Origin: JANQIV01 sp050117315 | GTDB taxonomy: Bacteria; Bacteroidota; Ignavibacteria; Ignavibacteriales; Melioribacteraceae | Direction: 5' to 3' | Assembly (NCBI GenBank): GCA_050117315.1 | Contig: JASFMY010000014.1 | Span: forward strand, 13,198 to 77,197 | DNA length: 64,000 nucleotides | In this document: positions 45,102 through 53,393 of the stretch, in pieces | Position numbering within the stretch: position 1 is the stretch's first letter | How the letters are laid out: each line of letters opens with the position of its first letter | Translations under genes and position numbers: made by a program | Notes under the pieces: generated by a model | What the model was told of the DNA's origin: nothing | Databases searched by the model: none | The model's input: the letters and a program-made list of their open reading frames with translations, nothing else

Positions 45102-46322
45102 TTAGTTATAGATTACACCGCTTTTTTCGATTCCAAGCTCTAGCCCTCTCAATTCTGCCATTCCCCTGAGCAAACCGATAGCAGAATAACCGGGGTTTGT
45201 TTTTTTGTTTAAGTCATCTAGTATTGTATGACCGTGATCCGCTCTCATCGGAATTTTATCATCGGTTCTGTGTAGAGCTTTTCTTCTTTTTTGTTCTTTC
45301 AGAATTGCGGTAATAACGGCATACATATCGACATCGCCTTTTAAGTGGCCAGCTTCATGAAAGCTGCCGTACATGTCACGCTGGGTACTACGCAAATGAG
45401 CAAAGTTTAGTTTTGCACCAAGCCGTTCAACAATTCCAACGAGATCGTTATCAGGCAACACACCGAGCGAACCAGTGCAAAGCGTAAAACCGTTATAGAC
45501 GGAATCCACAACTGAGAGCAGTTCTTTTAAATCGGATTCTGTACTTACAATGCGAGGCAGTCCAAATAACGGTCGCGGCGGGTCGTCCGGATGTATAGCC
45601 ATTTTAACGCCCGACTCTTCCGCAACAGGAATAATTTCACTTAAGAAATATTTTAGATTTTCCCTGAACTTTTCTTCAATTATGCCCTCATAATGACTGA
45701 GCTTTTCTTTGAACTTATCTAAAGAATATCCTTCCTGACCGCCGGGCAAACCGGCAATAATATTTTTCTGCAGAACGTATCGTTCCTCGTCACCCATTGA
45801 TTCGTATCTTTCTTTAGCGAGAGAAAAAATTTCATCCGAGTAATCTTCTTCAGCTTTTTTTCTTTTTAGAATGAACCGATCGAACGTAACGAAGTCTATC
45901 ATATCAAAAGCAAGAGCTTTGGCACCGTCTTCAAGTTCCATTTCAAGATTGGTACGTGTCCAGTCTACAACAGGCATAAAGTTATAACAGACAGTTTTAA
46001 CACCTATCTTGCCTACATTCCTGATGCTTTGTTTATAATTCTCAATATATTTATCACGCGAAGGCAGGCCTATTTTTATATCTTCGTGAACGGGAATGCT
46101 TTCAATAACCGACCAGGTTAATCCCCTGAATTTTGGAGTCCCTTTATTAACTTCCCATTCTATAAGCCTTTTACGTTTTTCGAGTTCGTTTATACCCCAG
46201 ACTTCACCTATAGGTATCTCATGCAAAGCAGTAACTATACCCGTAGCTCCTGCCTGTCTAATATCAGCTAATGTAACGGGATCATCGGGTCCGTACCATC
46301 GCCATGTTTGTTCCATTGACAT
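45102..46322 (-). CDS. uxuA: D-mannonate dehydratase
   Basis: Removes water from D-mannonate to give KDG. The 406-residue protein starts EQTWRWYGPDDPVTLADIRQ, the signature of the UxuA family, and contains MAIHPDDPPRPLFGLPRI and the C-terminal RADHGHTILDD metal-site region. Length is typical. It lies 13 bases before the DUF4861 gene. Confidence 0.96.
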   Translation of the reverse strand: MSMEQTWRWYGPDDPVTLADIRQAGATGIVTALHEIPIGEVWGINELEKRKRLIEWEVNKGTPKFRGLTWSVIESIPVHEDIKIGLPSRDKYIENYKQSIRNVGKIGVKTVCYNFMPVVDWTRTNLEMELEDGAKALAFDMIDFVTFDRFILKRKKAEEDYSDEIFSLAKERYESMGDEERYVLQKNIIAGLPGGQEGYSLDKFKEKLSHYEGIIEEKFRENLKYFLSEIIPVAEESGVKMAIHPDDPPRPLFGLPRIVSTESDLKELLSVVDSVYNGFTLCTGSLGVLPDNDLVGIVERLGAKLNFAHLRSTQRDMYGSFHEAGHLKGDVDMYAVITAILKEQKRRKALHRTDDKIPMRADHGHTILDDLNKKTNPGYSAIGLLRGMAELRGLELGIEKSGVIYN

Positions 46323-46354
46323 AATTTTAAATCTCCATTTCTAAAAATCTTAAT

Positions 46355-46401
46355 CTTACTCTTAGTCTTAATCTTAATCAAAAAGGCAGATTAAGAGTAA
46401 G
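46355..46401. repeat. Imperfect inverted repeat between gnd and uxuA
   Basis: CTTACTCTTAGTC (46355-46367) and GATTAAGAGTAAG (46389-46401) match as inverted repeats except for one base. A CTTAAT motif repeats several times around it. It may reduce readthrough between gnd and uxuA. Confidence 0.5.
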
Positions 46402-46407
46402 AATTAT

Positions 46408-47859
46408 CTAAACATTATATGTTGAAGAAGCTGTACTGCCGCCTCTTCCTGTCCAATTAGTATGAAAAAATTCACCTCTCGGTTTATCAACTCTTTCATA
46501 AGTATGCGCACCGAAATAATCACGCTGTGCTTGCAATAAGTTAGCAGGCAGTCTTTCGTTACGATAGCCGTCAAAATAATTTAACGCAGTCGACATTGCC
46601 GGAATCCATATTCCATTTGACACTGCTGTAGCAATAACTCTTCTCCATGCAGCTTGAGCAAATTCGATTTTTTCTTTGAAGAACGGATCGAGCAGCAAGT
46701 TTGTTAACTCGGGATTTTTATCAAACGCTTCTTTAATTTTGCCGAGGAATACTGACCGGATAATACATCCTCCGCGCCACATCAAAGCAATACCGCCGTA
46801 GTTTAAATTCCACCCAAATTCTTTAGCAGCATATTTCATTAAGACATAACCCTGCGCATAAGAAACAAGCTTGGATGCATAAAGAGCCTGTTTGATATCC
46901 TCAATAAATTGTTTTTTATCGCCTTCAAATTTCGAAGTCGGTCCGCTCAATACTTTTGAAGCTTCCACTCTTTCTTCTTTCATTGCTGAAAGGGTACGTG
47001 CATAAACAGCTTCGCCGATAAGGGTAAGAGGAATACCGATCTCAAGTGAGACGATACCTGTCCATTTACCTGTTCCCTTTTGTCCTGCAGTGTCCAGTAT
47101 TTTTTCTACGAGATGTGAACCGTCTTCATCTTTGAACGCTAAAATATCACGTGTAATTTCGATTAAGTAACTGTTCAGTTCGCCTTCATTCCATTCTTTG
47201 AGTACTTCGTGCATTTCGTCATTAGTCATCCCAAGCAGGTCTTTCATAATTTGATATGCTTCGCAGATCAACTGCATATCGCCGTATTCGATTCCATTGT
47301 GAACCATTTTAACAAAGTGTCCGGCACCGTTTTCGCCAACCCAGTCACAGCACGGGGTACCGTCTTCAACTTTAGCAGCTATCGATTGGAATATTGGTTT
47401 AACATGTTCCCACGCAGCTTTTGAACCGCCCGGCATTATTGAAGGACCTCTTAATGCGCCTTCTTCGCCACCCGATACACCTGTACCTATAAAAAGCATT
47501 CCTTTTTCTTCCAGGTACTTTGTTCTTCTGATGCTGTCGGGATAGTGAGAATTACCGCCGTCAATAATTATATCGCCTTCTTCAAGGTAAGGTAAAATTT
47601 GTTCAATAAATGCATCAACAGGTGCGCCTGCTTTTACCATTATCATTACTTTGCGGGGTCTTTTCAACTGGCTTACAAATTCTTCAACCGAATGTGTACC
47701 GATTATGTTTTTACCTTTTCCTCTTCCGTTTACAAAGTTATCTACCTTTTCAACAGTCCTATTATAAACAGCAACGGTATAACCATGACTTTCCATATTC
47801 AATACCAGGTTTTCGCCCATCACAGCTAACCCAACTAATCCTATGTCAGCTTTGCTCAT
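46408..47859 (-). CDS. gnd: 6-phosphogluconate dehydrogenase, decarboxylating
   Basis: Oxidises 6-phosphogluconate to ribulose-5-phosphate, CO2 and NADPH. The 483-residue protein has GLAVMGENLVLNMESHGY at the NADP site, MVHNGIEYGDMQLICEAY with the substrate residues, and full length. It would be odd in a KDG-only pathway; here it sits between the LarA-like gene and uxuA, which suggests that the locus makes 6-phosphogluconate. Confidence 0.96.
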   Translation of the reverse strand: MSKADIGLVGLAVMGENLVLNMESHGYTVAVYNRTVEKVDNFVNGRGKGKNIIGTHSVEEFVSQLKRPRKVMIMVKAGAPVDAFIEQILPYLEEGDIIIDGGNSHYPDSIRRTKYLEEKGMLFIGTGVSGGEEGALRGPSIMPGGSKAAWEHVKPIFQSIAAKVEDGTPCCDWVGENGAGHFVKMVHNGIEYGDMQLICEAYQIMKDLLGMTNDEMHEVLKEWNEGELNSYLIEITRDILAFKDEDGSHLVEKILDTAGQKGTGKWTGIVSLEIGIPLTLIGEAVYARTLSAMKEERVEASKVLSGPTSKFEGDKKQFIEDIKQALYASKLVSYAQGYVLMKYAAKEFGWNLNYGGIALMWRGGCIIRSVFLGKIKEAFDKNPELTNLLLDPFFKEKIEFAQAAWRRVIATAVSNGIWIPAMSTALNYFDGYRNERLPANLLQAQRDYFGAHTYERVDKPRGEFFHTNWTGRGGSTASSTYNV

Positions 47860-47876
47860 TATTAACTCCTTAATTT

Positions 47877-49148
47877 TTATTCGTTAAATTTTTCTTTATA
47901 CGCCCACAAACCAAGTGCGGGATTGGATATATAAAATATTTCTTCACCGTCAACAGTATTGAAACCATCCTTTAATTTTTCGGGGTTGTACTTTTCCATC
48001 ATTTTATCCAACGATTCATAACCGAAATTTACACTTTCAATTTCTTCTTTGGTTATATTACCCGGGCAGTAAGTAATTTTAAACCTGTTTTCAGATGAAC
48101 CGTGAATCAAATGAGCTGCGGCGCTTAAGTTGTTTTTTAAATCTTCGTTTTCTTCAACATAATTTAATACTTCAGGTGTTGTTACATAGCCATATTTTCT
48201 AATCAGCTTGTCTATATCTTTATCTTCGCCGAATTCTCTTAAACCTGGCGCAAGTACTATTAACTCTCCGTTATCGGAAATTGCCATCCTTGTTCTATAA
48301 ATGCTTTTGTTGCCCAGCCAGGTGCTTTTAAATTCTTCATGATCAAGATAAACAACTACTTTCTTCAACGGCTCGTCAAGCATTTCAAAATTTACTTTGA
48401 GTGACAAGTCTGCGGCAAGTTTAAAACATTCGTAATCATCGCCGATAAACAAACCTCTTATCACGAGTTTGCTGTTTTCGTCTTTGCCTACAACAGTATG
48501 AATGTATACAATCGGCAAATACTTTGCGAAATTATCGGAAGCATAATTAAGCACTCGCCTTACGGGAGTATCTGCTCTGCCCATAATCCGTTCCATCCCG
48601 TAAGCAGCACCGAGAAAATGGCTTTTGTTAATTCCTTCGCTTCCGCCGGTTCCTACAAAAATATTTTTATTGTAATTTGCCATGCCTATTACTTCATGCG
48701 GAACAACCTGCCCGATGGATAAAATCAAATCGAAGTTTCCTTCGACCAATAATTTATTTACCTGTGCAGGCCATGAATAATTTACTTTTCCTTCCGATAC
48801 TTCATTCACATAATCCTCTGGAACTAATCCCAGAGTAGTGAGGTCTTCTTTCCATTTATGAACCATGAAAAGACCTTTGGGGATGCTTCCGAACATTTTT
48901 GAAATTTCGGTTTCCGACATTTCAAAATGAGTTCCAAGTGCCGGAAGAATATCCGTCAACTTATCACCGTAAAATTTATAAATTAATTCCGTTATTTCAC
49001 CAGCCCGTGAATGGAACCGTGTAAAATCCGGTGGGATAGCAAGTACCTTTTTTACTGAATTAATTTTTCCAAGTGTTCCGAAGATATACTGCTGTAGATC
49101 TTCGGAATTTATAATTGTATCTATCGAACCTTTTTGAAAATATATCAT
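47877..49148 (-). CDS. LarA-type nickel-dependent hydroxyacid epimerase
   Basis: A 423-residue protein of the lactate-racemase (LarA, DUF2088) superfamily. The residues that hold the nickel-pincer cofactor and act in catalysis in LarA all seem kept: DFTR at 41-44, H74 (ALGTHFEMS), H151 (VVPHEVIG), K161 (NYNKNIFVGTGG) and H177 (INKSHFLG); H151-K161 and H151-H177 have the same spacing as H174-K184 and H174-H200 in L. plantarum LarA. Known family reactions invert an alpha-hydroxyacid carbon. Mannonate and gluconate differ only at C2, so mannonate-gluconate interconversion is a good guess in this locus. The start is taken at the ATG 1 base after the HAD stop. No larB, larC or larE is in the window. 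Confidence 0.85.
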   Translation of the reverse strand: MIYFQKGSIDTIINSEDLQQYIFGTLGKINSVKKVLAIPPDFTRFHSRAGEITELIYKFYGDKLTDILPALGTHFEMSETEISKMFGSIPKGLFMVHKWKEDLTTLGLVPEDYVNEVSEGKVNYSWPAQVNKLLVEGNFDLILSIGQVVPHEVIGMANYNKNIFVGTGGSEGINKSHFLGAAYGMERIMGRADTPVRRVLNYASDNFAKYLPIVYIHTVVGKDENSKLVIRGLFIGDDYECFKLAADLSLKVNFEMLDEPLKKVVVYLDHEEFKSTWLGNKSIYRTRMAISDNGELIVLAPGLREFGEDKDIDKLIRKYGYVTTPEVLNYVEENEDLKNNLSAAAHLIHGSSENRFKITYCPGNITKEEIESVNFGYESLDKMMEKYNPEKLKDGFNTVDGEEIFYISNPALGLWAYKEKFNE

Positions 49149-49149
49149 T

Positions 49150-50037
49150 CTATTCCCATGGAGGATTTTCAGGTAAGTACCCGTCAAATTCCTCAATTAA
49201 TGATTTTTCATAATCCCCGGCATATGTACCGTCAAAAAACTTATCGAGTGATTCGTTATAAAACCTTTCCCAGCTTGCTTCTTCGTGTCCCGGGTTGATC
49301 GGATAAAACAATACGCCGTTTGTTTTCGCCGCTTTGTAATCGCCCGGTGCATCGCCTATCATTAAAATTTTATTATCCGGATATTTTCCTTTAGCCCCGT
49401 ATTTTAAATGTTCTGCTTTTGTTCCGTATTCCTGACCGGCAATTAATTTAACATAACCTGCCATACCGTTTTCTTCCCATTCTCTTTGAAGGGCTTCAAC
49501 AGGTGTCTGGGAGACAACCATTGAATCAGCTTTCCCAGATAGTTTAACAAGCGATTCTTTCATAAAGGGAAACGGTGGAATACCGTAAACCATACCCGCA
49601 ATCATTTCATTAATTGCAAGCGACCACTCCAGTGCCTTGCTGATAACCGGATCATTAACTTCGGCAGCATATTTTTTAAGTACAGGGTTGCCAAGTTTTG
49701 TTTCGTTAGCTACCCATTTCCTCAGCGACTCAACTTTAGGAATTTCAGCGTTTCTCGCCTTTACTTCTTTTCTTTCGCTCAGTAAATCAAATACTCTCAG
49801 CAACGCGTGAAACCTATTGCACCCTCTTGTTTTTGAATAGAGGTTTACAAAATCCCATGCTTCTCTAACGTATTTTGAAATTTTCTGCAGTTCCCAGTAT
49901 TTTACTGTGTTTGGGCAAAAGCATTCTTTGTGTTTAATTTCCATAGTGTCAAACGCACATCCATCGGAATCAATTCCTATGAAAAATTCTTTTGATGGTT
50001 GAATATCTTCTAATACTTTATAAGGATTATCACTCAT
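49150..50037 (-). CDS. HAD-superfamily hydrolase
   Basis: A 295-residue protein with HAD motif I GIDSDGC (D23 and D25), a conserved threonine/serine motif around VVSQTP and motif IV MIGDAPGD. DSDGC replaces the more usual DxDGT. Such enzymes are phosphatases of small metabolites. It is one base away from the LarA-like gene and 30 bases from the PfkB kinase, which points to a linked role (for example, a safety phosphatase for 6-phosphogluconate or KDPG), but the substrate is not known. Confidence 0.8.
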   Translation of the reverse strand: MSDNPYKVLEDIQPSKEFFIGIDSDGCAFDTMEIKHKECFCPNTVKYWELQKISKYVREAWDFVNLYSKTRGCNRFHALLRVFDLLSERKEVKARNAEIPKVESLRKWVANETKLGNPVLKKYAAEVNDPVISKALEWSLAINEMIAGMVYGIPPFPFMKESLVKLSGKADSMVVSQTPVEALQREWEENGMAGYVKLIAGQEYGTKAEHLKYGAKGKYPDNKILMIGDAPGDYKAAKTNGVLFYPINPGHEEASWERFYNESLDKFFDGTYAGDYEKSLIEEFDGYLPENPPWE

Positions 50038-50067
50038 TTTGGTTTCCGTCAGTAATATTCAATTATA

Positions 50068-51147
50068 TTATCTTCTTACCCTAGCATTACCTTTCCAGAT
50101 GCTCCAAACCATTTCTTCATCAGCAGGCTGTGCATAATCAGTATAGAAAGTAGCAGCCATTGCACCGGTTGCCCATCCAAATTGAATCCATTTTTCCGGT
50201 TCCCAATTTTTCAAAATTCCATAGAGCAATCCGCCTACAAATCCGTCACCTCCTCCAATTCTGTCTATTACATCTATATCTCTAGGTTTAACTACTTGCC
50301 ATTCATCACCTGCTAACATTATTCCTCCCCATTTATGCTTGTTTGCGCTTATTACTTCACGTAGTGTTGTAGCAAAAACACTAGCATTGGGGAACTGCTG
50401 TTTTACTCTACCTATCATTTCTTTGAAATTATCAATTTTTTCATCAAGACCTTCACCTCCGGCTTTAGGACCTCTGATTCCGAAACAAAGTTGAAAATCT
50501 TCTTCATTACCAACTAAAATATCAGAAACAGATGCAATCTCTGTAAATGCAGCTCTTAATTCTTCCTCTCTTCCCTTCCAAAAAGTAGCTCTATAATTAA
50601 GATCGAAAGATATTTTTGTGCCATACTTTTTAGCGGCTCTTGCTAATTCCAAACAGAATGTGGAGGTTTCCGGTGAAAGTGCTGCAATCAATCCAGATAA
50701 ATGAATTATTTGAACACCTTCCGTACCGAATATTCTGTCAAGATCAAAATCATTTACATTAAGAGTTCTTCCTACTTCTCCGGCTCTGTCATTATGCACA
50801 CGTGGACCACGATTTCCAAAACCGCTATCAGCAATATTGAACTGATGACGATATCCCCAAGGACCACCTTGATCAACATCTTTCCCCTCATAGTCCATGA
50901 ATCTGCTTCTCAAATTACTTTTTATGAGTTTTGCTATAGGGCTTCCTTTTACAAATGTTGTTAAAACCTTTACAGGTAAACCTAAGTATGAAGATATGCT
51001 TGCTACATTTGTTTCTGCACTTGTAACCTGCAATGTATACTGATAACTACTATGAACCGGTTGATGATTAACAGGAGCAATTCTTACACCAATGCTTGTA
51101 GGAACAATTAGAGAATATTTACAATTACTTTTTAATTCTATTGACAT
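50068..51147 (-). CDS. PfkB-family sugar or sugar-acid kinase
   Basis: A 359-residue ribokinase-fold kinase. The catalytic motif DRIGGGDGFVGG has D301, and SFDLNYRATFW and LVGNEEDF are typical. It is related to its neighbour KdgK (about the same layout, such as DLNYR/DLNFR and NEEDFQ/NEEDVE) but with long unique insertions, and its end WSIWKGNARVR differs. Candidate substrates are KDG or gluconate; position beside the LarA-like gene and gnd favours testing gluconate. Confidence 0.85.
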   Translation of the reverse strand: MSIELKSNCKYSLIVPTSIGVRIAPVNHQPVHSSYQYTLQVTSAETNVASISSYLGLPVKVLTTFVKGSPIAKLIKSNLRSRFMDYEGKDVDQGGPWGYRHQFNIADSGFGNRGPRVHNDRAGEVGRTLNVNDFDLDRIFGTEGVQIIHLSGLIAALSPETSTFCLELARAAKKYGTKISFDLNYRATFWKGREEELRAAFTEIASVSDILVGNEEDFQLCFGIRGPKAGGEGLDEKIDNFKEMIGRVKQQFPNASVFATTLREVISANKHKWGGIMLAGDEWQVVKPRDIDVIDRIGGGDGFVGGLLYGILKNWEPEKWIQFGWATGAMAATFYTDYAQPADEEMVWSIWKGNARVRR

Positions 51148-51173
51148 TCTTACCTCGTAAAATTATAAATTTA

Positions 51174-52208
51174 TTATCTCTCAACTCTACCGGAACCATC
51201 ACCGCTGATTAGCTTTTCAACTTCATCAACCGATACAAGATTGAAGTCTCCAGGTATTGTTTGTTTTAGACAAGAAGCTCCAACAGCAAACTCCAAACCT
51301 TTCTTTGTATCATCATAATTCAGCAATCCAAATATTAATCCGCTGGCAAACGAATCACCTCCACCGACTCTGTCAACAATTTGAATATCATATTTTTTTG
51401 ATCTGTACGGTTCAGAACAATCTTTATCATCTAAAAGCATCGCACTCCAACCATTTCTTGAAGCTGAAAAACTTTCTCTTAAAGTTATTGCAACAGCTTC
51501 AAAACTATATTTTTGTTTTAAGTGTTTTGCTAATTTGAAATATCCTTCTTCATCAATTTCAGCTTTCTCAACATTTGTTCCGCCGGCTTTTTCACCCAGA
51601 CTTTTTTCAACGTCTTCTTCATTTGCAATACAAACATCAACATAATCCATAAGTGGTTTCATAACTGATTGGGCTTCAGCAGTTGTCCATAGTTTTTTTC
51701 TGAAGTTTAGATCACAACTAACTTTTACACCTTTTTGTTTTGCAACTTCCAAAGCATTCTTCAAAACTTCTTGTGCTTTTTTACCTAATGCCGGAGTAAT
51801 TCCTGTCCAATGGAACCATTCAGCACCATCAAAAATTTTATCCCATCTAAAATCATCTAAGTTTACATCTGTAACTGACGAATTAGATCGATCATATACA
51901 ACTTTAGAAGCCCGTTGACTAGCACCGGTTTCTAAAAAATAGATTCCAATTCTTTCTCCGTTTCTAACTATATAATCAGTATGAACACCAAATCTTCTCA
52001 AATGATTTACTGAGGATTGCCCAATTTCATGTTTAGGTAATTTAGTTACAAAATAACTTTCTAATCCATAGTTTGATAAAGCTACTGCTACATTCGCCTC
52101 ACCGCCGCCATAGGTTACATCAAAATTTTGGGCTTGTACAAATCTTGTAAATCCGGGTGTTGATAACCTCAACATTATTTCACCGAACGTTACTACTTTC
52201 CGTGACAT
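51174..52208 (-). CDS. kdgK: 2-keto-3-deoxygluconate kinase
   Basis: A 344-residue PfkB kinase with GEIMLRLSTPGFTRFVQA at the N-terminus, YGGGEANVAVALS, CDLNFRKKLW, ANEEDVEKSLG and DRVGGGDSFASG. This profile and IPGDFN near the end fit KDG kinases of uronate loci. It makes KDPG for Eda. 26 bases before the second PfkB gene. Confidence 0.9.
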   Translation of the reverse strand: MSRKVVTFGEIMLRLSTPGFTRFVQAQNFDVTYGGGEANVAVALSNYGLESYFVTKLPKHEIGQSSVNHLRRFGVHTDYIVRNGERIGIYFLETGASQRASKVVYDRSNSSVTDVNLDDFRWDKIFDGAEWFHWTGITPALGKKAQEVLKNALEVAKQKGVKVSCDLNFRKKLWTTAEAQSVMKPLMDYVDVCIANEEDVEKSLGEKAGGTNVEKAEIDEEGYFKLAKHLKQKYSFEAVAITLRESFSASRNGWSAMLLDDKDCSEPYRSKKYDIQIVDRVGGGDSFASGLIFGLLNYDDTKKGLEFAVGASCLKQTIPGDFNLVSVDEVEKLISGDGSGRVER

Positions 52209-52256
52209 TAATTTACTCCAATTTAAATTTCTAACTTCTTTATAATATCATTCCCA

Positions 52257-52352
52257 CTAAATGAAAAATCTGTTTTCGTTTGTTAAAAAAAATCCGGGTG
52301 CAATTGTGTTTACTCTAACCTTAATCTTAGCAGAATGAACAGTTAGTGTCAC
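52257..52352 (-). pseudogene. Relic of a second uxuB-like SDR gene
   Basis: Minus-strand codons before the TAG at 52257-52259 read VHSAKIKVRVNTIAPGFF followed by LTNENRFFI. The intact uxuB just upstream has VHFAKLNIRVNAIAPGFF followed by VTNQNRFLL. The order, spacing and meaning of residues match, so this is a leftover of a paralogue, stopped early. Confidence 0.8.
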
Positions 52353-52527
52353 GTCAATTCTGTATTGTCGGCAATTTTTAAGCCCGCCTTCCTTAGTACA
52401 AGTACGGCGGACAGGCCGGAATCCACATTCTAAAATTTAAGAGATTCCCACTAAAAACATGCGGGAATGACACGACACTACATTGTTAACATAACACTTG
52501 TGCGTCGGAATTTTTTACTTCTTTAAA
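52353..52527. other. Gap with a GGGAATGA-type hairpin
   Basis: A short palindrome (ATTCCCAC at 52444-52451, GCGGGAAT at 52461-52468) of the common GGAATGAC interspersed type lies in this gap. Together with the uxuB relic it fills the space between kdgK and uxuB. No promoter could be assigned. Confidence 0.4.
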
Positions 52528-53379
52528 TTATACTCCCGAATATGCGTTGAATCCGCCGTCAACAGGAATAACAACGCCCGTAATAAAACTTGAAATATCC
52601 GACAACAAGAATAACGCTGCACCATTTAAGTCCGAAGGTTCACCAAATTTGCCCATAGGCGTACCGCTGATTATTTTATTGCCGCGCGAAGTCAATTCAT
52701 TTGTCTTTTCATCAAATAATAAAAATCTATTCTGGTTTGTAACAAAGAAACCCGGTGCAATTGCATTAACACGTATATTCAATTTTGCAAAGTGCACTGC
52801 GAGCCATTCCGTGAAATTATTTATCGAAGCTTTGGCAGCAGAGTAAGCAGGGATTTTTGTCAACGGCTTGAATGCATTCATTGATGAGATATTCAGGATA
52901 ACTCCTTTTTCTTCTTCAACCATATCTGTACAGAGAACCATTGTAGGCATTAAAGTACCGAGAAAGTTTAGATCAAATACTCTCCTGAATCCTTCAACAT
53001 CAAGCCCGAAAAAAGTTTTGTCATCCTCTGATTTATTCTGCGAATCCATAAATTCATAACCGGTCGTAGCTTTCGGCGAATTTCCTCCCGCACAATTTAT
53101 TAGTATATCGATTTTACCGATTTTGTCGTTTATCGTTTGTTTAGCTTTTAGAAGCGACTCTTTATCAAGCACATTTCCCTCAACTCCTATGGAGTCTACT
53201 TCGCTTGCAGTTTTAATTTCTTCAGCCGCTTTATCGGCAGCATCTTTGAATAAATCAAGAATCGCTGTTTTAACGCCGACTGAAGCTAGCCCCATTGCCA
53301 ACGATTTGCCAATTACACCACCACCTCCGGTGATGGCGCATACTTTGTTTTCCAGATCACCAAATGATATTTTTTCCAT
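52528..53379 (-). CDS. uxuB: D-mannonate oxidoreductase (fructuronate reductase), SDR type
   Basis: A 283-residue SDR. NAD motif TGGGGVIGKSLAMG near residue 17, NCAGGNSP, and catalytic YSAAKAS near 180 with RVNAIAPGFFVTNQNRFL. This is the SDR form of UxuB known from Bacillus-type uronate loci, unrelated in sequence to the E. coli enzyme. It reduces fructuronate to mannonate, feeding uxuA. The assignment to fructuronate rests on context and family likeness. Confidence 0.85.
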   Translation of the reverse strand: MEKISFGDLENKVCAITGGGGVIGKSLAMGLASVGVKTAILDLFKDAADKAAEEIKTASEVDSIGVEGNVLDKESLLKAKQTINDKIGKIDILINCAGGNSPKATTGYEFMDSQNKSEDDKTFFGLDVEGFRRVFDLNFLGTLMPTMVLCTDMVEEEKGVILNISSMNAFKPLTKIPAYSAAKASINNFTEWLAVHFAKLNIRVNAIAPGFFVTNQNRFLLFDEKTNELTSRGNKIISGTPMGKFGEPSDLNGAALFLLSDISSFITGVVIPVDGGFNAYSGV

Positions 53380-53393
53380 ATTTATCTCGTTTC

